From positions 1-56,215 of the forward strand of contig DAOTTY010000136.1 of assembly GCA_034437575.1 (NCBI GenBank): DNA of 56,215 nt, in the 5' to 3' direction. Under the pieces are notes generated by a model. It had not been told where the DNA came from. It saw only the letters and a program-made list of their open reading frames with translations, and searched no databases. The position numbers were made by a program, and so were the translations under genes. This DNA comes from DAOTTY01 sp034437575 (GTDB lineage Bacteria; Chloroflexota; Anaerolineae; Aggregatilineales; Phototrophicaceae). Shown here in pieces: positions 8,233 through 16,477 of this stretch; positions within the stretch are counted from its first letter, which is position 1; each line of letters opens with the position of its first letter.

Positions 8233-9294
8233 GTGTTAGGTCCACTCGATTATTTGTTGGGGTTGTTTTCTCTCGACATTGGCATCGACCTGGGAACGGC
8301 CAATACGCTGGTGAGCGTGCGCGGCAAAGGTATCGTCATTAACGAGCCGTCCTTCGTCGCTATCGAGAAGAAAACCAACTTACCGATTGAGGTCGGGGCG
8401 CGTGCCAAAGAAATGTGGAATAAAAACCCCAAAGACATTCTCATCGTGCGGCCCCTGCGCGACGGGGTGATTAGCGAGTTTGAAGTGACCTACGCGATGC
8501 TCCACCACTTGATAAACAAGGCCCATGAGCAAACGTGGGTGCCCGTACCGCGCCCGCGTGTGGTGGTTGGTATTCCGAGTGGTGTGACCGAGGTGGAAAA
8601 GCGAGCTGTATACGATGCTACCCTGAGCGCGGGGGCACGAGAAGTTTTCCTGATTGAAGAGCCTGTGGCGGCGGCCATCGGCGCGGGCCTGCCCGTGCAA
8701 GAAACACGCGGCAGCATGATTATTGACATCGGCGGTGGCACGACGGAAGTGGCGATTTTCTCGCTGGGCGGCATTGTGATTAGCCGCTCTATCCGCGTGG
8801 CCGGTGACGAGATGGACGAAGACATCGTGCAGTATATGCGAACCAAGCATAACTTGCTCATCGGTGAGCCAACGGCTGAGCAGGTGAAAATCGAGATTGG
8901 GTCGGCCTATCCGCTGCCACAAGAACGCACATGGACGGTGAAGGGGCGCAATCTGGTTACAGGATTGCCAGATAAGGTACAGGTCAGTTCGATTGAAATG
9001 CGTGAGGCACTCGCTGGCTCAGTTGATATTCTAGTAGATACGATTAAAGACGCGCTGGATGAAACCCCACCTGAGCTTATCGCTGACCTGATGGAAAGCG
9101 GCATTTGCCTCGCGGGTGGTGCCGGCCAGCTTAAAGGCTTAGACCAACGCTTGCAGGAAGAAGTGAATATCCGTTCCTACGTGGCCGATGACGCGATGAC
9201 GTGTGTGGCGCGGGGTGCCGGGCGCGTGTTGGAAGACTATAACAACCTGCGGCGCTTGCTCGTCGGGATTGAGCGTGGCAGCACGCACCACTAG
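8233..9294 (+). CDS. mreB: Rod-shape-determining actin homologue MreB
   Basis: 353 residues from a GTG at 8233, chosen because CAGGAG lies 6 bases upstream; the ATG at 8191 lies in the putative promoter and would add 14 unlike residues. MreB polymerises under the membrane and positions the wall elongation machinery. ATP-binding actin-fold motifs are visible: phosphate 1 in DIGIDLGTANTLV, phosphate 2 in IIDIGGGTTEVAIFSLGG, and the adenosine region in GICLAGGAGQLKGLD. A short hydrophobic N-terminus (LDYLLGLF) could be the membrane-binding helix. It is the first gene of a collinear elongasome operon (mreB, mreC, mreD, mrdA), separated from mreC by about 80 bp that hold a second promoter. Confidence 0.97.
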   Translation: MLGPLDYLLGLFSLDIGIDLGTANTLVSVRGKGIVINEPSFVAIEKKTNLPIEVGARAKEMWNKNPKDILIVRPLRDGVISEFEVTYAMLHHLINKAHEQTWVPVPRPRVVVGIPSGVTEVEKRAVYDATLSAGAREVFLIEEPVAAAIGAGLPVQETRGSMIIDIGGGTTEVAIFSLGGIVISRSIRVAGDEMDEDIVQYMRTKHNLLIGEPTAEQVKIEIGSAYPLPQERTWTVKGRNLVTGLPDKVQVSSIEMREALAGSVDILVDTIKDALDETPPELIADLMESGICLAGGAGQLKGLDQRLQEEVNIRSYVADDAMTCVARGAGRVLEDYNNLRRLLVGIERGSTHH

Positions 9295-9313
9295 CCAGCG
9301 CCCCCATTCAACC

Positions 9314-9344
9314 TTGATTGCTGCCAACTTCTTGTTGCTATAAT
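9314..9344 (+). promoter_or_regulatory. Internal promoter before mreC
   Basis: TTGATT (9314-9319) and a perfect TATAAT (9339-9344) are 19 bp apart in the mreB-mreC gap, giving a start about 25 bases upstream of the mreC GTG. It would let mreCD and mrdA be transcribed separately from mreB. Confidence 0.5.
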
Positions 9345-9374
9345 GCAGTGCCGATCACCTGCGGAGGTCAAGCC

Positions 9375-10235
9375 GTGCAGCGAAGCTGGCGTTCTAATCC
9401 CATTTTCTTGTTCATCACCAGTATGTTTGCCTGCATCGTGCTGATTGCGCTCAGTGCAATCGGGCTGCTTGCCCCTGCTGAGGACTTCGCTGGCCGTCCA
9501 GTCCGGCTGATTACTGGGATCGCCAACAACCTGACGTTGTATGCTTCTCAATCCACTGCGGATTTGTCGCAGATTCGAGACTTGCGGGCACGTGTGGCGC
9601 TGTTAGAAGAAACACTGGCCCAATATCAGTCAGAATTGGTGGAACTGCGCGAAATCGAGAGCGACTATGACCGGCTGACCGGCTTGCTGGATTATACGAC
9701 CACCCGCGAAGACCAGGACTTCGTGACGGCAGACGTGATTGATGTCGATCAGAGCAGCCAGCTTCGCACAATCACGATTAACCGGGGGCGGCGCGATGGT
9801 ATCGCCGTTGGGATGCCGGTTGTCACGCAGCAGGGGTTAGTCGGGCGTGTCCTCAACGTGGGTGCCGGGGCAGCCCGTGTGTTGTTAATCACCGACCCGA
9901 CGAGTGCCGTCAGTGTTCGCATACAGCGCAACCGGGTTGAGGGCACGGTGATTGGGCAGTTGAGCGGGAACCTGCGCCTGACGTTTGTGCCGTTGGATCA
10001 GGATATTCAGGAAAGCGACATCATTATCACGTCCGGGTTGGGGGGCAACTTCCCACCAGATATTGTGGTGGGTGTGGTGACGAGTATCCGCCAGTTCGAG
10101 TTTGAGTTGTATCAGGAAGCCCAGGTCCGCAGCTTTAATGACTTTGACACGCTGGAGTTTGTGCTGGTGGTCACCAGTTTTGAGCCGATTGACCTATCGG
10201 TGCTGGAAGAGACCGATGAAGAGGGCGAGGGCTGA
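9375..10235 (+). CDS. mreC: Rod-shape-determining protein MreC
   Basis: 286 residues from a GTG at 9375 with GGAGG seven bases upstream; upstream in-frame codons overlap the promoter. MreC is a bitopic protein that links MreB to the penicillin-binding protein outside the membrane. Seen: a membrane helix near residues 10-35 (FLFITSMFACIVLIALSAIG), a coiled coil at about 60-105 rich in Leu and Glu heptads, then the paired beta-barrel domain (about 110-270) with the conserved INRGRRDGI and GMPVVTQQGLVGRV segments. The C-terminus is short and acidic (EETDEEGEG). Its stop overlaps the mreD start by one base (TGATG), so the two are translationally coupled. Confidence 0.95.
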   Translation: MQRSWRSNPIFLFITSMFACIVLIALSAIGLLAPAEDFAGRPVRLITGIANNLTLYASQSTADLSQIRDLRARVALLEETLAQYQSELVELREIESDYDRLTGLLDYTTTREDQDFVTADVIDVDQSSQLRTITINRGRRDGIAVGMPVVTQQGLVGRVLNVGAGAARVLLITDPTSAVSVRIQRNRVEGTVIGQLSGNLRLTFVPLDQDIQESDIIITSGLGGNFPPDIVVGVVTSIRQFEFELYQEAQVRSFNDFDTLEFVLVVTSFEPIDLSVLEETDEEGEG

Positions 10236-10747
10236 TGGGGGCCTACCTCAGCCTGAGCATTCCCGTTTTGATTTTAGCGGCGGCAGTGCAATCGAGCTTT
10301 GCCCCGCAAATTCGCGTGCTGGGTGGCTCACCGGACTTTGTGTTTCTTGTTGTGTTGAGTTGGTCTGTTGGCAGCGAGTTTCCAGAATCACTGACGTGGG
10401 CGTTTGTGGGCGGCATTATCCAGGATTTGCTGTCAGCAGCGCCACTGGGGGCGTCAGCATTGGGGCTGATTAATGTAGTGTTCATTGTGCATCTGCTCAA
10501 TCGTGGCATGTACAACATAGGGTTTTTGTTGTTGGCGGTGCTGGTCATTGCAGGCAGCGTGCTAAAGGAAATGCTGTTTGCGCTGGTGATGGCCATTGTA
10601 GGGTTCCCGAATGACTTCCAGATGCTGCTCTCGTATGTGGTTTTCCCAACGGCTGTATACAATCTGGCTGTCTTCGCCCCTGTTTATGTTGTCATTCGTC
10701 AGATTCACCGCCGCACACGCCCACAGTCGCGTGTGTTTCGACTGTAG
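10235..10747 (+). CDS. mreD: Rod-shape-determining protein MreD
   Basis: 170 residues, almost wholly hydrophobic, with about five membrane helices. MreD is the integral membrane partner of MreC in the elongation complex. Family-like features are the early QSSFAPQIRVLGGSPDFVFLVVLSW region, here read in pieces, and the GGIIQDLLSAAPLGASAL turn, which matches the GxxxDLLS motif of the family. The length agrees with known MreD. The ATG overlaps the mreC stop. It lies 17 bp before mrdA. Confidence 0.93.
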   Translation: MGAYLSLSIPVLILAAAVQSSFAPQIRVLGGSPDFVFLVVLSWSVGSEFPESLTWAFVGGIIQDLLSAAPLGASALGLINVVFIVHLLNRGMYNIGFLLLAVLVIAGSVLKEMLFALVMAIVGFPNDFQMLLSYVVFPTAVYNLAVFAPVYVVIRQIHRRTRPQSRVFRL

Positions 10748-10764
10748 TTTATTCGCTAGCTGGA

Positions 10765-13068
10765 ATGGTTGCATTGAAACGTATATCTCCCTTTCAAACT
10801 TGGCGGCTGACGTTCTTTCAAGGGATTGTCTTTGCCGTGTTCCTTCTTTTTTCCCTGCGGATGTACCAGTATCAGGTGGTGAACCAGGACTTTTGGACAC
10901 TGTTGGCCGATGACAATCGCCTGAACCGGTTGCCGATTGCGGCACCACGCGGGGCGATGCTTGACCGCTACGACCAACCGATGGCTATCAATGTGCCAGC
11001 GTACAATGTGACGATTGTGCCAGCCGCACTGCCGATCAACGAAGAGGAAGAACTCGAAATTTATAACCGCATCTCTGCACTGACGGATGTGCCGCCCACC
11101 GCTGCCATCCGAATTGCGGCTAACAGCAGGCAGCGCAGCATTGAGGAACTCGTCGCCGATGGCCGAGGTGTGCAGCCGTTCGCGCCGGTGGTTGTCGCGC
11201 AGGACATTCCGCTAGGAGTAGCCCAGCAAATTTTGGAAGAGCGCATCTTTATGCCGGGCGTGGATGTCAGCGTGGCCGCTGTGCGCGAGTATCCATCTGG
11301 GGCGCTAACGTCACATATTATCGGGTATATGGGGCCAGTCAGTGCGGAGGAAGCAGAAGAGCTGCGCGACCTGGGCTTTGACCCGCGCTTTGAGCGCACG
11401 GGTTATGACGGTATGGAGCGTTTTTTGGAGAATTATCTTGAGGGTGAGCGTGGTTCTGTACTGCGTGAGGTGGATGTGGCCGGGCGCGAAATTCAGGTAT
11501 TAGAGCAGATAGAACCTATTCCGGGTGAAAACATCCGCTTGACGATTGACGTGGAGCTACAGGCTATTGCTGAGCAAGCATTGATTGACCAACTGACGTT
11601 TGTGAACACGACCGAGGGACGCATCCTCACCCAGCAAGGGGTTGTCATTGCTATCGACCCGATGACCGGGGAGGTGCTTTCGCTGGTGAGTGTGCCCCCC
11701 TACGACAACACCCGCTTCGCTCGTGCTATTGACAGTGAGTACTACTTTGACATTGCAGAAGACCCGCTGCGCCCGCTGGTGAATCAGGCTGTTCGTTCTC
11801 TGTACCCGCCAGGGTCTGTTTGGAAGCTGGTTTCAGCAGCGGCAGTATTGCAGGAGGAGGTCATTGACCCACGCACGACGCTGCAAGCGACAGGGGTGCT
11901 TTTCCTGGAAAATCGCTATGCCCCCAATGACCGCGCCCAAGACCAGCGTTTTGTATGCTGGATTGGTGAGCCGGGGCACGGTGCAGTGGATATGATTCGG
12001 GGGATTGCCCAGAGTTGTGACATCTATTTCTATGTTATCGGCGGCGGCGACAGCGAGTTGCCGCCGTCTGTAGTGCGCCCAGGTGGGCTAGGTATTAATG
12101 ACCTGTTTCGCTATGCGACGGCGTTTGGCATTGGTAGCGAGCTAGGGATTGAGTTGCCATCTGAACTGGCAGGCCGAATGCCTGACCCCAACTGGAAGCG
12201 CCGCACCTACGGTGAAAACTGGTCTACGGGCGATACCTACAATGCGGCCTTTGGCCAGGGGTATGTAACCACAACACCGCTGCAACTGCTGATGTCTACG
12301 GCAGCGATTGTCAACAACGGCACGCTGCACCAGCCTACCCTCATCCGTGACTTCCTTGATGCAGAGGGGAATGTTACACGTCCGTTTGAGCCGAAGACGC
12401 TGCGAACGATTAACCTGAATGAGCTAGAACCGGGGGAAACCCCCAAATTACTGCTGCTAGAAGATATGATTATGAAAGGCAGCAGCAGTTTAGCGTGCAT
12501 GTGTGAAGATGAATCTGACAATCGTTTTTACAACCCCAACCGCTGCGACCCGGAAAACTATCGCAACACAGTAGACATTGACCCCGACCCTTTCCTGACG
12601 GAGTTAATCGAGTATGGTGTTCATATCCCAATCAACTATCCGTTTAATGGGCGGGTGTGTGACCCGAATCGCTTTGATCCGACTTACCAACCCCCTTTCA
12701 TGAACGATGAGAACCTGGCGATTACTCGTGAGGGGATGCGCGTGACTGTAACAAGTGGAACCGCCCAGGCAGCGAATCTTTCTTACGTTAATGTGGCGGG
12801 CAAAACGGGCACAGCGGAATACTGCGACGATATTGCACGTCCGTTGGGCCTGTGCAGGCCGGGTAACTGGCCTTCACATGCGTGGTTCACCGGCTACGCC
12901 CCCTACGAAGACCCGGAAATCCTGGTGATTGCCTTTGCCTACAACGGGGGTGAGGGGTCAGCAGTGGCTTTACCCGTCGTCGTCAAAACGATTGAGGGCT
13001 ACTTCCGCCTGAAAAATGACCGTGAAAACGCGACCCCGCTCACGGCATCCATAGGACAAACCCAATGA
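10765..13068 (+). CDS. mrdA: Penicillin-binding protein 2 (class B transpeptidase) with Cys-rich insert
   Basis: 767 residues, longer than typical PBP2 (about 630). It cross-links new peptidoglycan during elongation. Visible: one N-terminal membrane helix (about 15-35), the dimerisation/linker region starting RGAMLDRYDQPMA, and a C-terminal transpeptidase with S351-V-W-K354, S417-C-D419 (SxD, as in other PBP2) and K680-T-G. Between about residues 570 and 645 lies an insert with a CMC motif and further cysteines (NRCDP, RVCDPN), and after KTG a CDDIARPLGLC loop adds two more. These would lie outside the membrane and could form disulphides or bind metal; I do not recognise the insert. The stop overlaps the start of the next gene (ATGA). 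Confidence 0.94.
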   Translation: MVALKRISPFQTWRLTFFQGIVFAVFLLFSLRMYQYQVVNQDFWTLLADDNRLNRLPIAAPRGAMLDRYDQPMAINVPAYNVTIVPAALPINEEEELEIYNRISALTDVPPTAAIRIAANSRQRSIEELVADGRGVQPFAPVVVAQDIPLGVAQQILEERIFMPGVDVSVAAVREYPSGALTSHIIGYMGPVSAEEAEELRDLGFDPRFERTGYDGMERFLENYLEGERGSVLREVDVAGREIQVLEQIEPIPGENIRLTIDVELQAIAEQALIDQLTFVNTTEGRILTQQGVVIAIDPMTGEVLSLVSVPPYDNTRFARAIDSEYYFDIAEDPLRPLVNQAVRSLYPPGSVWKLVSAAAVLQEEVIDPRTTLQATGVLFLENRYAPNDRAQDQRFVCWIGEPGHGAVDMIRGIAQSCDIYFYVIGGGDSELPPSVVRPGGLGINDLFRYATAFGIGSELGIELPSELAGRMPDPNWKRRTYGENWSTGDTYNAAFGQGYVTTTPLQLLMSTAAIVNNGTLHQPTLIRDFLDAEGNVTRPFEPKTLRTINLNELEPGETPKLLLLEDMIMKGSSSLACMCEDESDNRFYNPNRCDPENYRNTVDIDPDPFLTELIEYGVHIPINYPFNGRVCDPNRFDPTYQPPFMNDENLAITREGMRVTVTSGTAQAANLSYVNVAGKTGTAEYCDDIARPLGLCRPGNWPSHAWFTGYAPYEDPEILVIAFAYNGGEGSAVALPVVVKTIEGYFRLKNDRENATPLTASIGQTQ

Positions 13069-14216
13069 TTCAGACCCGCATCCAGGAGCAGATGCCCCGT
13101 TTGCTGCACATTTACCCGGCAGCACTGGCCGCCGGGACGGTGTGGTTGGCGTTTGCTTTACTGGGCAATACGCCGCTCATCCGCACGACGGCGCTGGCCA
13201 TCGTCATCATGGCCATTAGTTTGACGCTGCGGCAGCTAGGGCCGACGTTATCTTACCTGGGTGGGGTGGTGTTTGGCTTTAGCCCGGTCTACTGGTCACA
13301 GGCAGGGGGGACAGCACCCGGCAACGAGTGGGAGCTGCTGCTTTTTGGGCTTGCAGCGATAATTGCCGTTGGTGCCGTTTCGTTACTAGGGCGGCGTTTG
13401 TTTTATGGATTGGTGGCGGGTGGGGCGGTGTTCGTCGGGTTATATTTATTGTTTGGCCCCACGGAAAAGAGCCTGCGCCTGACGACAATCTTAGCGGCAT
13501 GGCTGATGTATATGATGGTGGTTGCGCTGCGCCAAACGAACCCGCGCCCAGGCGAACCGCCCGCCCGTCAGCTTAGCAAGCGCCATGTGAACGGGGTGCT
13601 GGTGGTGATGGTTTTAGGCGTGCTCAATGACCCACTGTTTACATTGTTTGCCCCGGCGGTTGTACTGGGGTTGTGGCTGTCACGGCCCCAGATGCCGCGC
13701 TGGTATGTTGTGGCCCTTATCCTGACGATGACCTTCGGCGGTTGGGGGCTAATCACCGAATATATAGATGCGGAGTGGGTGTTTCGCTCCACAGACGCCA
13801 TCCGCACCGGGGGGTACGCGGGGCCATATATCAGCCTCACTGGCTGGCGTGACCCGGTGCGCTGGTTGGAGATGACGCAGCTTGTGACTTACCAATTGAC
13901 GTGGCTGGGCGCGATTTTGGGCGTTGTGGGCATTGCCCGGTTGTCACGCTGGTACCCAACGCTTGGCACAACCCTGATGGTGGCCTATGCATCGTATGGC
14001 GCATTTGGGATTGTGTACATGGGCCGTGACATCGAAATCCTGCTGCTGCCACTTTTTATGATTCAGACAATTTGCATGACCTATGCTGTGTATGTGTTGA
14101 TGCAGTGGTTACAACGGCTGTTTAACCAGCCGCAACGGGCCACACTTGTACGTTGGCTGGTGACGGGCGGCTATGCGATGATGTCTGGCGTGTTGGTTTT
14201 GCGTGCGTTGGGATGA
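13065..14216 (+). CDS. Polytopic membrane protein of unknown function in the elongasome operon
   Basis: 383 residues with roughly ten hydrophobic helices and short loops. I do not recognise a defined family. The helix-rich layout with a loop GFSPVYWSQAGG near residue 70 recalls the DUF2723 / glycosyltransferase-39-like membrane proteins, but the Asp-Glu motif of GT39 is not seen. The start codon overlaps the mrdA stop by four bases (ATGA), a sign of translational coupling to PBP2, so a role in wall or envelope synthesis is a reasonable guess. A small hairpin (14284-14299, ACCCG/CGGGT) follows about 70 bp after its stop. Confidence 0.75.
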   Translation: MIQTRIQEQMPRLLHIYPAALAAGTVWLAFALLGNTPLIRTTALAIVIMAISLTLRQLGPTLSYLGGVVFGFSPVYWSQAGGTAPGNEWELLLFGLAAIIAVGAVSLLGRRLFYGLVAGGAVFVGLYLLFGPTEKSLRLTTILAAWLMYMMVVALRQTNPRPGEPPARQLSKRHVNGVLVVMVLGVLNDPLFTLFAPAVVLGLWLSRPQMPRWYVVALILTMTFGGWGLITEYIDAEWVFRSTDAIRTGGYAGPYISLTGWRDPVRWLEMTQLVTYQLTWLGAILGVVGIARLSRWYPTLGTTLMVAYASYGAFGIVYMGRDIEILLLPLFMIQTICMTYAVYVLMQWLQRLFNQPQRATLVRWLVTGGYAMMSGVLVLRALG

Positions 14217-14318
14217 ACTAACCCGGTTTCGTGGCAGGCAACGCCAATCTGACGTATATTTAAGGATGATTCCGTGTTGCACGACCCGCTGTGACGGGTT
14301 TATGGGCTACTTTTTGCG

Positions 14319-15005
14319 ATGACTATGAACGAGAAATCTGGGATCACCATTAAGGGGATCAAAAACGGCATTCTGGTAGAGTTTGACCCTGATGCCGATT
14401 GGCAGCCTTTAGTTGCTAACCTTGCAAAGCAGATTGATGCGAATAAAGGCTTTTTCACAGGTGTAAACGTGACGCTGCATTTGGGGGATCGCTCAGTAAG
14501 CCGAGATGCACTGACGGATTTACGGGCGATGCTTTCAGAACGTGGGTTACCCATCTGGTCGATTATGACAGGGAATGCCATCACGATTGAGGCAGCCCAT
14601 GCGTTAGACCTCAAAACGAACGTGGCGAACACGGTACCGTCTAGCATGGTGCCACCGGCAGAAGACGCCCCCCCCCCCGGTGAAGCGTGCATAACGATTC
14701 ATCGCACATTGCGTTCGGGCCAGCGGATTCAGGGCGAGGGGCACATCTTCATTATTGGTGATGTGAACCCGGGTGCAGAGGTGCAGGCAACGGGTAACGT
14801 GATTGTGTGGGGGCGCTTGCGAGGGACGGTTCATGCTGGCTCGGATGGGCGTGAAGATGTGATTGTGTGTGCGCTGGACATGTCTCCTACGCAGCTACGC
14901 ATTGCAGAACACATCGTTACGTCGCCAGAAGATAACAGGCGCTCACCACAGCCGGAAATTGCTCTCATACGGGATCGCCAGATCGTCGTAGAATCCTGGC
15001 GTTAA
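14319..15005 (+). CDS. minC: Septum-site-determining protein MinC
   Basis: 228 residues. MinC inhibits FtsZ polymerisation near the poles and is recruited by MinD. The N-terminal domain (about 1-100) starts with IKGIKNGILVEF and contains the typical FFTGVNVTLHLGDRSV strand. A short Pro-rich linker (about 108-120) is coded partly by an unbroken run of 11 C (14668-14678). The C-terminal beta-helix domain (about 125-200) shows the standard repeated RIQGEGHIFIIGDVNPGAEV and GNVIVWGRLRGTVHAG wording. Two ATGs (14319, 14325) are possible and no strong Shine-Dalgarno is seen. Followed by minD after 18 bp. Confidence 0.95.
   Translation: MTMNEKSGITIKGIKNGILVEFDPDADWQPLVANLAKQIDANKGFFTGVNVTLHLGDRSVSRDALTDLRAMLSERGLPIWSIMTGNAITIEAAHALDLKTNVANTVPSSMVPPAEDAPPPGEACITIHRTLRSGQRIQGEGHIFIIGDVNPGAEVQATGNVIVWGRLRGTVHAGSDGREDVIVCALDMSPTQLRIAEHIVTSPEDNRRSPQPEIALIRDRQIVVESWR
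14668..14678 (+). repeat. Homopolymer of 11 C inside minC
   Basis: Eleven consecutive C residues code Ala-Pro-Pro-Pro in the flexible linker between the two MinC domains. Such tracts are prone to slipped-strand errors, and a one-base change would remove the MinD-binding domain. Confidence 0.9.
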
Positions 15006-15023
15006 ACTAAAGAAAGGTGATCT

Positions 15024-15818
15024 ATGGCGGCAAAAATCATCACAATCACATCAGGTAAGGGTGGGGTTGGTAAAACGACAACAACCGCAAATGTGGGGGT
15101 AGCCCTGGCCCGCACGAAAAACCGGGTCGTCTTGATGGACGCGGACATCGGCTTGCGGAACCTCGATGTTGTTATGGGACTAGAAAATCGCATCGTTTAC
15201 GATCTGGTTGATGTGATCGAGGGGCGGTGTAAGTTACGGCAGGCGATGATTAAGCATAAGCAGTTCCCGAACCTGTATCTGATTCCGGCAGCACAAACCC
15301 GCGATAAAAATGCGGTCAGCCCGGCGGATATGGTCAAAATATGTGAGGAACTGCGCCCCCATCAAGACTTTATTCTCATAGACTCACCCGCAGGTATCGA
15401 ACGAGGATTTCGTAATGCGGTAGCGCCTGCTGACGATGTGCTGATCGTGACCAATCCAGAGGTGAGTGCGGTGCGCGATGCTGACCGCATCATCGGTTTG
15501 TTGGAAGCGGAGGACAAGGGGCCAGGCCGGTTAATCATCAACCGCATCCGGGCAGACATGATTCGTAAAGGTGATATGCTGTCGCCAGAGGATGTCACCG
15601 ATATTCTGGCGATCAAAATCATTGGGATTGTGCCGGAGGACGAGCAAGTGATTACGGCATCTAATACGGGGGTGCCTGTAACACTGAATGAGAACTCGCG
15701 GGCCGGGGTGGCATTCCGCAACATTGCCCGCCGCCTGACGGGTGAAGACGTACCGTTCATGGACATCGAAGCACAGGGCGGGTTTTTCCGTCGGTTGTCT
15801 CGCCTGTTTGGCGGGTGA
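15024..15818 (+). CDS. minD: Septum-site-determining ATPase MinD
   Basis: 264 residues. MinD is a deviant-Walker-A ATPase that dimerises on the membrane with ATP and recruits MinC and MinE. Visible: SGKGGVGKTTTTANVG at residues about 10-25 with the signature Lys, switch I DADIGLRNLDVVMGLE, switch II FILIDSPAGIERGF, and the C-terminal amphipathic membrane-targeting helix FFRRLSRLFGG. GAAAGGTGAT lies just upstream of the ATG. It sits in canonical order between minC and minE. Confidence 0.97.
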   Translation: MAAKIITITSGKGGVGKTTTTANVGVALARTKNRVVLMDADIGLRNLDVVMGLENRIVYDLVDVIEGRCKLRQAMIKHKQFPNLYLIPAAQTRDKNAVSPADMVKICEELRPHQDFILIDSPAGIERGFRNAVAPADDVLIVTNPEVSAVRDADRIIGLLEAEDKGPGRLIINRIRADMIRKGDMLSPEDVTDILAIKIIGIVPEDEQVITASNTGVPVTLNENSRAGVAFRNIARRLTGEDVPFMDIEAQGGFFRRLSRLFGG

Positions 15819-15832
15819 AAGGTTGAGAGCAT

Positions 15833-16411
15833 ATGGTCAGTTTCATAGAACGGTTGTTGGGGCGCTTCGGTGGTGGGGCAAAACAAAGCGCAGGCAATTC
15901 TGGCAAGCTCGCAAAAGATCGCCTGCAACTGGTTCTCGTACAGGATCGCATCGATATTCCGGCTGAGAAAATGCAAGCCATGCAGAAGGAAATTATTGAT
16001 GTCATCTCGAAATATGTCATGGTTGACATTGATAATGTGGACTTTGAGCTTTCCAACCGCGAACGTGATGGCTTACTCGTCGCAGAGATTCCATTTAAGC
16101 CGGTCAAGGGCAAAGAGAACCACAGTCTGCCGCAGACAAGTAATGCTGAGGCTGGCAGTGATAGCGACACCGATGCACTGGTAGCTGACGCTGAGCTTGA
16201 ATCGGCAGACAATGTGACCGAAATGTCGGCGGCTTTGATCGAAGACGATGTTAATAAGGTAACTGCTGAATCCAACGAGGCTGAAACTGTCGTGGTTGAT
16301 GAAAATAACGCGGAACCAACGACCGAGTCTGCGGATGAAACAGACTCCCGACCGGCCCCTACTGTTGACGCGGACGATGAGACAGACGCGGACACCGGTA
16401 AACGCCCATAG
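15833..16411 (+). CDS. minE: Cell division topological specificity factor MinE with long acidic tail
   Basis: 192 residues, about twice the usual 85-90. Residues 1-15 (VSFIERLLGRFG) are the amphipathic membrane helix. Residues about 25-92 hold the MinD-stimulating segment (KDRLQLVLVQDRIDIP) and the dimeric topology domain (MQKEIIDVISKYVMVD, then ERDGLLVAEIP). From about residue 95 to the end the chain is Asp/Glu/Ser/Thr-rich with almost no hydrophobic clusters, so it is probably disordered. AAAGGTTGAGAG precedes the ATG. MinE frees MinD from the membrane and sets the mid-cell position of the septum. The tail is not part of the known fold and its role is unknown. Confidence 0.93.
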   Translation: MVSFIERLLGRFGGGAKQSAGNSGKLAKDRLQLVLVQDRIDIPAEKMQAMQKEIIDVISKYVMVDIDNVDFELSNRERDGLLVAEIPFKPVKGKENHSLPQTSNAEAGSDSDTDALVADAELESADNVTEMSAALIEDDVNKVTAESNEAETVVVDENNAEPTTESADETDSRPAPTVDADDETDADTGKRP

Positions 16412-16477
16412 CGTTCCCGTGCGACCTGTGCATAGAATGATGCGTTTGCATGAATCGACTTCGTAACGGGATGCAGG

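Noticed and set aside
14284..14299. Hairpin ACCCG/CGGGT after the mre operon as a strong terminator
   Set aside because: Only 5 bp of stem and no U-tract follow; I mention it but do not list it as a terminator.
14668..14678. C11 run as a simple sequencing error
   Set aside because: The frame stays open on both sides with normal MinC domains, so the length given is consistent with a working gene; an error in length cannot be fully excluded.
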